Shown here one piece after another: positions 19,010-28,232 of a stretch of DNA of 28,232 nucleotides (position 1 is its first letter; the number at the start of each line of letters is the position of its first letter). The position numbers and the translations under genes are program-made. A model generated the notes under the pieces. It was not told the origin of the DNA and made no database searches. It saw only the letters and a program-made list of their open reading frames with translations. This DNA comes from Pelargonium nanum. Lineage: Eukaryota > Streptophyta > Magnoliopsida > Geraniales > Geraniaceae. The DNA lies in the NCBI GenBank assembly GCA_036897485.1, contig JAYMTF010000928.1, positions 1 through 28,232 on the forward strand, given 5' to 3'.

Positions 19010-22000
19010 TAGAGTAGACTGAGTATAATAAGAAATTTTTAATATCTATTCTGAAAGAGAGTAAAAATATAATAAAATAATTAAAAATGATTTCGGTCCG
19101 ACCTAGACAGGAACTTTTGAAAATGATTGAACCGAGTTACCGTAATCGCATTTAGCTTACTCGGTCCGGTTCAGTCTAAATTCTGATTCGAATCGGAATA
19201 TGAACACCCAAGTTTTGGGCAAGAATTTTGGGGAAATTGAGAAGTGTGAAAATGTTGAATTAGAGCTTTAAATTAGGGGCAGATGTTGTTGACCTTTTTT
19301 TCTTCTTGGGTTCATTTCACTATGCCATTAATATTTCTCAACAACTATTCTCGTTTCTCAAGCATGATAAATGTAAAATGAGATCTAAACATATCTAGTG
19401 TCCTAATATATTAAGTTTCAAGTCCTTGATCTTTAAGAGCTTCCAAACAAAATGACTTAAGAAAAAACATGGTCGATTTTTTTAGGTACAAGAACTCTCA
19501 AAAAAATTTTAGGGACAATTAGAATAAGAAACTCATGAACATTGTAAATGGTATTGATGGAAGAGTTGAAAGACTTTAGGGCACAAACGCTAATGAACTA
19601 AAACTTAATTGATAAGCTCAAACAAAACAATCAACGAACAGAGTTTATGCCATAATTTCTCTTTCTAATATCGTTTTGAGGGTGATATGACAATTTTTTA
19701 CTTTAAAAATTTTAGATTACATTTATCTCTCTTCTAATTTGTTTATATTTTCTAAATTATGTTTAAAACTTATTTATATTGCGAAAGAAGTAAAGTTTCT
19801 TTGTAAACGGTCCTCGGTCTACATCATTTCTAAACAGTTGCATCAATTATGTTGTGTTTTTTTTTTTTTTTTTTTTGTATTTGAAATGTTAAAAACTAAC
19901 ATAACATAATTTTCATTTACTACTTGATTCCATTCTAATTGAATGTGTTAAGACCTTAGGATTAATAAGTAGAACCAAAACAAGACCAACACTAGGCCAT
20001 GTCATGGTATTAACATTTTGATATAATTGGCAAACTTAACTAAAAATGAGAGAATAATTGAATTTTAATTTTTACCTCTATTAGAATAAGTTTAGAATAA
20101 TGTTGGTTGGAATATAAGTTTAATTGGAATTCTCTTGATGTCAACTAATTTATAGCTATGGACTCTTTTAGAGACAAAAGTAATGAATTATTGTCCCCAA
20201 TGAAGCTTTAGCCTCTCTAGTGTTTGTACCTATATTTCCAATATATTAGTGGACCACCCATTTTAATTTGTTTGGATTATTGACCAATTTAATATCATAA
20301 AATCTTTTTGATTGATAATAAATTGTATAGCCCGTGATGTAAGGCTTATTGTCACATCCATTTGTTGAATCATGATTTGTTCTATAATTTCAATAAAATT
20401 CCATTTTGAGATTTGTAGGGTAATATGTATATAGAATCATGGACACTAAATATCAAAAAGAGTTGCACCAAACTTGCACTAGTGATATGGTGCTTCTTCC
20501 ACTCAATTAACTTAATAGAAATACAAATTAACATAAAGGTGATATTATAGGTAGATTTCATAAACCATGTTTTTCATTAGATGCGAGTTATAGTAGAGAG
20601 ATATTGGTGAAATAAGTATTAATAGAGAAAAATATGTCGCGTTTTTAGAACAAACTGAAATTTGATCAACACATATAAAATGACTATGCGGTCATATTCG
20701 TTGTTTTGTTATAATACACGCTGTTGTTGGCTATATATTTTGGTGTTGTTTATAAGTTGATCTTAAAATTTATCAACACACTTGAAATCAATCACCTTAC
20801 GGTCAAAACTCATTGTTTTGCCATAGAAATAGAGTATAACATATATATTTTCACCATAATAGACGGGGTATTTCTCCTTTATTTTGAATCTAAGTATAGT
20901 ATAATTCTAATAAATAAAGTTTTATCAAAAGAATTGAATTTATAAATTCTGGAAGTTCACATTTATCAACTTCTTTTTGGAATATAGTTATTGATTAATG
21001 AAAAAAAAACGACGTTCATTTCACTTTTTTTTTTAAATGTTATCGATTCTATCAGTTTATTTACAATGTATTGTCGATTTCTCAAAAAACATTTCCTGAA
21101 TAAATAAAGAACACAATGGTTCATTAATATCATAATAGTTTATATCAAATCTCTCATTCATCCCACCCTAAATTAGCAATGAAATATATATTCATTGATA
21201 TAGAAGTATTTAATTAATTTATGTTTTTAAAATTATCATTACTATATATTTATTTAATTAGTTTTGTCTTGAGTACTGGCTTTATAGTATTTGTGATTGA
21301 TCCAAGGCCCACGGTTCTGGAAGAGAGATGATGATTGTGTGAATAGAAGAAGAATCTTGACAATTTTGGACTACTATATTTAACTAAAGACTAGATTGTT
21401 TTTTCCCCACAAATTTCCAAAAGAAAAATATTGTGTGTTTATATATAAATTATATTTGTCTGCGAATTTCCAATTTCCTTTGGAAGAACTCAAGATAATG
21501 TGACAACACCTTGCCGGCAAGCTATCTTATTGCAAAGATTCATCTATATATATAGTTCAATGAGAAAATTTCCCTTTTTTATCAATACTTTAAATACTTA
21601 CTTAAAATATTATATTGTTTAATTATTGCTCATCTATTATTGAAAAATCATATGAAGTGAAGAGTTAATAACTAAGGCGACATAGAAGTGGAATGATATT
21701 ATCAAATCGAAATATGTCCGAAAAATGTAAATGATGCAATTGTTACTGAATATGATGGACAAAGGACGGTTTACGAAAAAAAAATCCTAATTTGTTTGGC
21801 AAATTCCTAAAAATAAAAGTAGCGCATAAGCTATTTATAACTTTATACCAAACTTTAGTTGAAATGAAATGTGAAATAAAATATTCAAAAAATTATTGAA
21901 ATACAAAAATGACAAAACGCCCTCTAATTAAAGACCCCAAAATGTGAAATTATAGCATCTTCATTGTACATATAAATTATGTATAGTTGTACTCCAAATG

Positions 22001-22480
22001 CTAACTCAAATGAAATGCAAAATAAGTTATTTTAAATAATTCTTAAAATATAAAAATAACCCTACAAACCACGGTAAAATAACAAAAATATCAATCAAGT
22101 TACGTAAGGAAAGCTCTCTATTTCATAGATAGTATATATCATTGTGAAAATACAATACGTGCATTAAACGAAGTTGAATAGTCACGTTCGTTGTCAATAT
22201 TTTTCAACCCAATTTGCGATCAACATTGAAAATGTTCCATCCATCTCTAGTTTCACTAAAATGAACAAACAATACACCATGTAAAATTTGTTGCCAAGTG
22301 TTCTATTATATATGTCTAAGAACACTATTTTTTTATTCAAATAAGTGAAAATGTCCCCTCAATATACATAGCTCCCCCAATCAATGCAATCTCAAGTCTC
22401 AACCATATCCACACACTCCACATATATTTCATCTATTTATTGTAGATAGAGACTAGAGACAAATCATCTTTACCCTATAC
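19010..22480. other. Long AT-rich gene-free tract
   Basis: No coding exon, RNA gene or full transposon could be supported. It includes fragments with GGTCCGACC, CGGTCCGGTTCAG and CGAATCGGAA (19090-19200) that look like more of the pyrimidine/GGGTC repeat family, a run of over 20 T at about 19857-19877, and stretches of AT-only text. Short open frames such as 20724-20945 have AT-driven composition and no motif. Confidence 0.55.
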
Positions 22481-22499
22481 TACCCTACATGAGACACAT

Positions 22500-22800
22500 G
22501 GATTCAACAAGAATGAGAGAAGCCAACACCATTGTTGACTTGTGCACATGTTTGATACTTTGGTGTGGGTCTTGAGACCAACTGCAAGTTCAACTGTTTC
22601 AAGAAACTGTAGCAATAAGTGTGGAAGGAGGGACCAATGAGACTTTTGTCCCTACCTAGATTTGGAAATCTCAACATGTGCACAACTGCAGATGTGTCAT
22701 TGTTTTGATTAATTTCACCTCCAACTTCAACTTGGGCTCCTTCAATATTTTGCCAATATGTAAAATACCATATTGAATGTCATATGGTAATAGAAAATTT
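22500..22800. other. Lower-AT island with a long-armed inverted repeat
   Basis: Unlike its surroundings, 22500-22740 has moderate GC and little homopolymer. TTGTGCACATGTT (22540-22552) is matched by its reverse complement AACATGTGCACAA (22673-22685) across a 120-base gap. Sequence outside the arms pairs only weakly. It could be a decayed gene or transposon piece or a small RNA precursor; no known plant miRNA sequence is recognised in it. Confidence 0.25.
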
Positions 22801-22859
22801 ACAGTCATAGTATATACTTAAATGATAACAATCATAGAGTAAGAGTGTTGATGTTCTAA

Positions 22860-23560
22860 AGTCTGCTCAGGCTTCCAATCTTGTGTCCTGAATCTATGAA
22901 AGAAGGAGAACATGCATCATTTAGTGGAAACTCGAGTGAGTACCGGAAAATCCATCTTAGGATGTGAGAGAATCTCTATATAAAGTTCCAAAAACAATGT
23001 CATATAACGCTACATTATTGTCCATATGAGTATGCAAACTGCTTACAAATATGGACAATAACGTGGCGTCATGTGATTGGCCGGTGGTGATGTCATTGTG
23101 AGCTCATGATAGTTGCTTCGTGAGTGTACCCCTCTTGGGTGTCTGTCAAGTTACAAGACCTCCACTTACCTAGCTATCAGTTGTAGTAGATGGTAACTTG
23201 AGATTCTAGTTAGGAGTGTCTAACGCCTTGGTGTGACGTTCTACATGGTTGAGATAGAACGACTATATTACCCTCTAATTATGTGTGCAAACTTAACATC
23301 CTTTTAGACGCGAGATGCGGGAGTATGATCATCTTTGGGAAAAGGAGCGTTGGGGCGTGATTTCAAGAATGAGACCACATGGCAAACCAAGGTTGATATC
23401 CTAAACTAGGTTCTAAGAAATAGGATCCAAGCGGTGAGATTGCCATAGTTGGAGCTTATAACGATGTGGTTCCTTCATTTAGCTTTTAATATCGAGATCC
23501 TTCCCTTTGGCTCAGGGTTCTTGAGTTTAGACGTGATTGTCTTCAAAATGTGTTATTTTA
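22860..23560. other. Unclassified, possibly LTR-derived block
   Basis: About 700 bp of distinctly different composition. It includes a TATA-like CTCTATATAAAG (22973-22984), followed ~25 bp later by an imperfect 20-bp hairpin (23008-23027 pairing with 23049-23068, 13 bp perfect core TTATTGTCCATAT), then non-coding text with many stops. A promoter-like motif inside non-coding, moderately GC DNA surrounded by AT-rich sequence is reminiscent of a retrotransposon LTR. No TG...CA ends, primer-binding site or protein domain could be identified. Confidence 0.3.
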
Positions 23561-23579
23561 TGTACGATCTATTACATAT

Positions 23580-25080
23580 GATTTTTTTTTTACACGTGTC
23601 AACCTCTAAGTAACTAAACCGGTTAAAAATCGGGTTGCATCAACCGTCATTGTCAATTTCGAACACTATCCATACATTGACAATTTCCCCATTCACATGC
23701 AAAAAAAAACTTAATTTCAAGTCTTCCTTTGGTTTCCTTGTATTGCGCCATCCCTTAAGGCTTCAAACTCAACATGATACAATTGTGAGTGATGGAGAGT
23801 GACAATACTAATGTTAACACCAATACCATCTTGCATTTTTACCTAATTTTTTTAGGACTTAAACTATAACAAGTGTGTAGTTATAGAGTGGTGATTTTTA
23901 ATTTGTTGTGTGTTTTGATATTAAATTAAATGTCAAATTTATTGCACTACCAGCCATTTCCAATAATGTCCTAACAAAGTCTTTCATCTTCATCATCACT
24001 GTATAAGATCTTTTCCAGTGAAGATAAGATAAATGTATTATTTTAAAATGAAATTTGGTAGTACCTCAATGTATATTAGATGTGATGTTGGATATCATCA
24101 TGAATATTCACTATTAAGTACAAAGACAATTGTGGGAAAAGAAAAAAAAAATCTGTGTGCATATGATTATTTTTTTTTCTCATGTTCTTAAAAATCTATA
24201 TGCATATATATATATTTTTTTCTCATGAATACTCAAAAACACCTTTTAAAAGTTCTCGAAATGGCTAAGAACGACACTATCATGACAAAAAAATGTGTTT
24301 TAATTGTGGAATCGTTATGAGTGTGACTAAGTTTGAACCTGTTTCAAGCGTGTGATTTAACTACTTTTCTTTGTCTTAAACATAAGGTATTCAAAATGAG
24401 TTCGCGATCAACATCTTTAAGTTATATCACACCTTGACTAGTTCTCAATCGATCCGAGAACCGCCGTAAGTGCGGCAAAACTTTGCATTCTAAATTTTAA
24501 CGCAACTGCATGCCCTAAAACTCAAACTCGACTATTAAACTAGAATAAAACATGTGGCATACTTTTTATCTCTACCACTACTTCTTTTTACAACTAAGAT
24601 TTATTCCTCTGCTACAACTTGCATCAGGAAAGAGAGAAATCATTAGAACAAAGACCATTAACATGCATGTTGTTAATGATAATGTTTCTGGAACTGAATT
24701 TGGTCCTCACTCCAGAACACAATGGCTGGCTTAAAAGACATGGAAATTTTGAAATCATGTCGGAGGTCACACCCCTATATTCTGGTTCTGTTCAAAAGCC
24801 AATGATAAAGCTATTATTATAAAAATACTATTACCATAAATTAGTAACTATAATAACTTCTGATAAAAAAAAAGTAACTATAATAACTAAGAAGTTAATA
24901 TGACTGGAAATGCACAATCAACATCATTTTAAAACCATTAAAATCAACACATTACAACAAATTAAGGGTTAGTGGTGTTTGTCTTAAAAGAAGATATGGG
25001 TACTACTTTGATCAGAGAAGTATTTCTTTGACTATCTTCACATGCTTCACACCAAATAATTTCAGAAAATAAAAGTAAAA
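23580..25080. other. AT-rich gene-free tract
   Basis: No gene, RNA or clear mobile element seen. Contains homopolymer and TA runs (for example 24140-24225) and scattered short open frames (24552-24822) without motif or splice support. Confidence 0.5.
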
Positions 25081-25084
25081 ATGC

Positions 25085-25235
25085 GTTTGTTTGTTACTTG
25101 TTAGTAGGTAATATGGGTCCAAACCCGACAAAATTTGTGGGTTGACCCGTGAAAAGTCGGGTCCGAGTCGGCTAAATATGACCCATTTGTCTCGGGTCCG
25201 GGTTGGGTCGGCCCGTCAGGTTCAAAAAAGGCTGA
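25085..25235. repeat. GGGTC-rich MITE remnant
   Basis: Dense phrases ATGGGTCCAAACCCGAC, GGGTTGACCCG, AAGTCGGGTCCGAGTCGG and GGGTCCGGGTTGGGTCGGCC, many mutually complementary. These are characteristic of a very common plant MITE type whose TIR-bearing relatives occur at 6130, 17609 and 18814. Ends are not resolved, so this is a fragment or a divergent member. Confidence 0.45.
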
Positions 25236-25689
25236 GAGTTGAGAGTGTTTTAGCATTGTGCATTAAAAGAAGAGGAAGTTATAACATTATGCATGCATTA
25301 ATTGGCTACATTCCCAAACAACTTGGTTCTGAAGTCAAAATAAGTTTGGCACTATTAGAACTAGTAACTCCAAACAGGGCCTAAATTGAGGCTTTTCTAC
25401 TTGTAACATGGAGGCCAAGCACAAAAAGAGAAACATAATACATGTATTATAATACACAAACTCCAACTTTATCTTGTCAACAAAAGTTGCTTTAAATTAA
25501 AGTAATCCAAAGATTATGGTGACTCTTTTTGCTAATTTAATAATATTTTCATGGTAGTTAAAGTAGCACGAGGGTAAGATCTTGTGCACCCACTTTAGCC
25601 AAATTGTTTTCTATTAATATATTATTGCCTATTGGAGTTCCCCTAATCTCACTTAAGTAATTTCAGCTGAGTAATTAAATTAATTAGCA

Positions 25690-25930
25690 CAGGAGGGAGT
25701 GGTCTCTTAGGAGCGCCAACCATTTTGAGTAACGCTCTACTATCTTAAAAGGGAGGGGAGCCATGTCGGTGAAACGAGGAGCCTTAAAGAGATCCCCGCG
25801 AGATAGAGAGGCTTGAGGTAGGAAGACTTGATGTGGCGGGAGGTTCTCCTCATGACCGAGTAGTATGAAAGCGCCTTGAAGAGGTATGAGACTCTTCTTG
25901 AGAGCCTAGGAGACTATAAGACATTTTTTT
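25690..25930. other. GC-rich block of unknown origin
   Basis: About 240 bp (from AGGAGGGAGTGGTCTCTTAG to AGCCTAGGAGACTATAAG) is clearly richer in G and C than the flanking DNA. It is purine-biased on the plus strand with repeated GAGGAG/GAGG phrases. No open frame longer than a few dozen codons and no recognisable RNA. A transposon fragment is most likely; I cannot name a family. Confidence 0.3.
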
Positions 25931-26129
25931 GGATATTTTACTTTTGAACGAAACTATAGAGATATTATTAAAGCATATCAGCTAATGAAACGTCCTCCAA
26001 CTGAATTGAAAACAACTTACCTTCCCAACAAACATGGTCTGACTATAAAACCGAAAATTTAGCTAAAAATTGAACAATCCGGTTCACAGACCAGTGAAAA
26101 GCAAAACAATTTTTTTTTTTAGATTAAGT

Positions 26130-26350
26130 GTGGTAAAGAGGTGGGAACCTTGATTTCAAAAGTTCCTTTTCACTCTTTTTTTTTCCTCCTCTAACCAATT
26201 TTTCTACTCAACTAGACTAGACTTACCAAACAAGCTCATTGAGCTATGATCTCACCAATCATTTCTAAAAGATCTAATATTTTATGTGCATATAAGATTG
26301 GTTATGAAAAGAGTTCAAAAAAAAGATTGGTTATGAAACTATACATAAAT
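26130..26350. repeat. Transposon-end remnant and short direct repeat
   Basis: Pyrimidine-rich text ends AGACTTACCAAACAAGC near 26237, echoing the hAT-like end at 311. Just downstream, AAGATTGGTTATGAAA occurs twice 28 bp apart (about 26294 and 26322). Both features are short and prove only repeat activity. Confidence 0.35.
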
Positions 26351-26555
26351 TTGTTCTGGACCCATTGAAGAGCATGGACATAAATAATAGAAAACATACA
26401 TTCAATATATGTTGAAAATTAATGAACAAGTGAGAAAAACCAATTGTCCAACTATCATATATTATAACTTATTCGAATATGGGAAAATAAATTTAATACA
26501 TTCACAAGATCTATACATCATGTTTAAGATTACATAAATTTTCACGCAGTCATAT

Positions 26556-28232
26556 TTACGAACACATGTTTATAAAGTCTCTTCTAAACTCTCTTCCTCT
26601 CCTGGTCGGTAAGCACAACAAAACAATAAATATTGGAATAACAATTACAAAAGTTATTATTGTCCACAATAGACATGCCACTATCATAATCATCCATGTA
26701 AGTATGGTTTTGGACTTGGTAAAAAGTTCCTCCCAAAGATACCAAAATAGGCCGAAGAAAAGACATCCGGTGACCGAAGCAGCAATAGCAAGCGCTGGTG
26801 CGTGCGAAAGTACAGAGTAGCTACCTGTGATAAACGCAATAACCATAGCAACTATGGCCATTAGGGTTATTGGCAATGCCTTATTGAATAGCTCCAAAAC
26901 CTTAGTCTTTTCCTTAAACTTCGCGATCATTTTCTCTTTCCTCGTTTGGGGCTTCTCCTTACCTACGACCTCCTTTGTCGTGTTTTCCTTCTTCTTATTC
27001 ATCGCTATGAGGAGGTGGATAAAAACGGCCGCGCAAGACAACACCATAGCGAATGTGTTTGTTATTACAAACGCTTGAAATGCGGTTTTTTTCGTTAAAA
27101 CTGCGTACCCGAGGTTAGGGCCTTCTTCTTGGTCGTAGCCTCCGGGTAAGGTGAAACCGGCCGCGAATGTGACCGTTGCTATAAGCGCGGCTACTACGAG
27201 ATGGTTTTGTCTCTCTTCTTTGAGGTCGTCATGATCATCATCATTGACATTTTTGTTGATGATCTGATCGGTTTCTTTAGCATTACCTTTTTTGTTGTGG
27301 ACCTCATCAACAATATTGATCTTAGTTTCTGAGCGTTTTAGTCTCTTGCCCGGATCAATACCGGCTTCTCTCATGCTATTTTCCAACTCCATCTGCATGA
27401 TTAATATTAAAGACCATGATATATACTTCTTCAGTCTCAAAATATTACACTACCGTGCCTAGGAAAAATCTACGTACGCAAATAAATCTACAAACGTAGG
27501 AGGAATATTAGAAATAATGCAGACTTGAGTATAAAAAAGTTTAGATAAATTAGAAGAACAGTGACTCCACATTTGTATAATCAATCCACACGATTTTTAT
27601 TGTTTTCTGTCTTTATAATAAGTTAGTTAGCATCTCTTATCACACGATCACGAAGATACAAAAGTAAATATACCACACTAACTAACTTATTCTCAAAATA
27701 GAAACGTAGACACTTATTTTGGAACGGAAGGAGTAACTGATTTACTAACCCCCGAAGGAAAATGATCTCTAAATTTTTAAATATAAACCTAAAATGATCA
27801 TTGTCGGATCAATTTCTCTGTTAAGTACTGGTCTGACATAGAATTTAAAATATTTCAAATAATTATTCAATCATTTTGCTGACGTGACGGTCCAACTGAC
27901 TCACCACATCAGCAAAATAATTGAATTAAAATAATTATTTAATATATTTTAAATTTCACGTCAATTGTCAACCCACTTAACGGGAGAAACTGATAAAAAC
28001 TAACTGTAAAAACCATTTTAGATTCATATTTAAAAGTTCATGAACCAAATGAAGTTGCTACGTATCCAAAGAAAAGGGACGAATACGACGGGAGGACGAT
28101 TAAAAGAAATTACCTCGGTCATTGAGTTTGTAGGATTACTTAAAATGATATCCACGGGTGTTAACTTTTCCTTATTGAAGGCCATTTTGTCAATTCTCGG
28201 ATCCTTTATAAGATTGGGCATGTAAATGCGAG
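26556..28232 (-). CDS. Ankyrin-repeat/PGG-domain membrane protein (3' part)
   Basis: The last two exons of a gene running beyond the right edge: >28232-28114 and 27392-26556, joined in frame across a 721-nt GT-AG intron (MTE|MELENSMRE). The upstream exon gives the end of an ankyrin region (DKMAFNKEKLTPVDIILSN, a typical terminal repeat in this family). The last exon (278 residues) begins with a charged Lys/Asp linker, then the PGG domain (RQNHLVVAALIATVTFAAGF, then TLPGGYDQEEGP), followed by four to five hydrophobic helices and a basic C terminus (RRGREFRRDF). Relatives such as ACD6 and ITN1 act at membranes in defence, cell-death and salt or ABA signalling. Which relative this is cannot be said without the N-terminal part. 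The visible frame is intact. It is separated from the other genes by ~8.5 kb of gene-free DNA. Confidence 0.88.
27561..27735. mobile_element. Stowaway-like MITE in the ankyrin/PGG intron
   Basis: The right end, read inward, is TA-CTCCTTCCGTTCC (27735 back to 27721), very close to the Stowaway terminus CTCCCTCCGTTYC with its TA target site. The interior folds back: AATAAGTTAGTTAG (27617-27630) and CTAACTAACTTATT (27678-27691) are perfect 14-bp complements, with weaker pairing outside. The left terminus is decayed (around GACTCCACA at 27563). Confidence 0.6.
27755..28047. mobile_element. Foldback MITE with ~130-bp arms
   Basis: Two long complementary arms surround a loop near 27887-27904. Matching pairs run outward: CATTTTGCTGACGTG with CACATCAGCAAAATAA; AATTTAAAATATTTCAAATA with TTTAATATATTTTAAATTTC; TCTCTGTTAAGTACTGG with the complement of CCCACTTAACGGGAGAAAC; and TTTTTAAATATAAACCTAAAATG with the complement of CATTTTAGATTCATATTTAAAAG. 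Nearly the whole element forms one hairpin. It lies 67 bp from the splice donor of the last ankyrin exon. No target-site duplication or family could be assigned. Confidence 0.75.

Noticed and set aside
19857..19877. Poly(T) run as a possible retroposon tail
   Set aside because: No adjacent gene-like or SINE-like body and no flanking duplication; treated as a simple homopolymer.
20724..20945. 73-codon plus-strand frame in the AT-rich tract
   Set aside because: Composition is what AT-rich random DNA gives (Ile/Lys/Tyr/Phe/Leu), with no motif or splice support.
24552..24822. Overlapping short frames in two plus-strand frames
   Set aside because: No family match, no promoter or splice signals, and overlapping frames of similar length suggest chance.

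Overview
This is nuclear DNA from a flowering plant, almost certainly a eudicot. The genes are split by GT-AG introns. AT-rich intergenic DNA holds small DNA transposons and SINE-like repeats. There is a nuclear-type tRNA-Asp gene, and every recognisable protein belongs to a plant family. I cannot fix the genus from the sequence.

The left two thirds (1-18.6 kb) is gene-rich. In order it carries a polyol/monosaccharide transporter (PLT4-like, +, 987-3397), an alpha/beta-fold soluble epoxide hydrolase (+, 4529-5805), a LanC-like protein (GCL2-like, -, 6401-8633), tRNA-Asp(GUC) (-, 8823-8894), a clathrin light chain (+, 9883-13872) and a beta-expansin (-, 15400-18070). All five protein genes could be assembled exon by exon, with in-frame canonical splice junctions and no disabling lesion. 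From memory, PLT4, GCL2, CLC1 and EXPB1 are four consecutive Arabidopsis genes (At2g20780 down to At2g20750), so this looks like a conserved syntenic block. The epoxide hydrolase is an extra gene in it.

The genes are not an operon and have unrelated jobs: membrane sugar/polyol transport, epoxide hydrolysis, a LanC-fold zinc protein, vesicle coat and wall loosening. The layout has a convergent pair (epoxide hydrolase / LanC-like), a divergent pair with the tRNA between them (LanC-like / clathrin light chain) and a second convergent pair (clathrin light chain / expansin).

The right third (18.6-26.5 kb) is a long AT-rich stretch with no gene I can support. It holds short DNA-transposon remnants, two blocks of different composition that look transposon-derived, and homopolymer runs. 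At the right edge (26556-28232, -) is the 3' part of an ankyrin-repeat/PGG-domain membrane protein that runs out of the window. Its intron is mostly two adjacent foldback elements.

The most notable structures are non-coding. They are a ~205-210 bp tandem repeat array with higher-order structure and repeated TTAGATCTG motifs in the clathrin light chain first intron; a ~304 bp tandem duplication in the PLT4 intron that copied the 5' splice site; a hAT-like MITE family with several copies around the epoxide hydrolase/LanC and expansin genes; an 81-nt stop-free in-frame intron in the epoxide hydrolase; and a long hairpin in the ankyrin/PGG intron. I found no convincing new multi-gene system.
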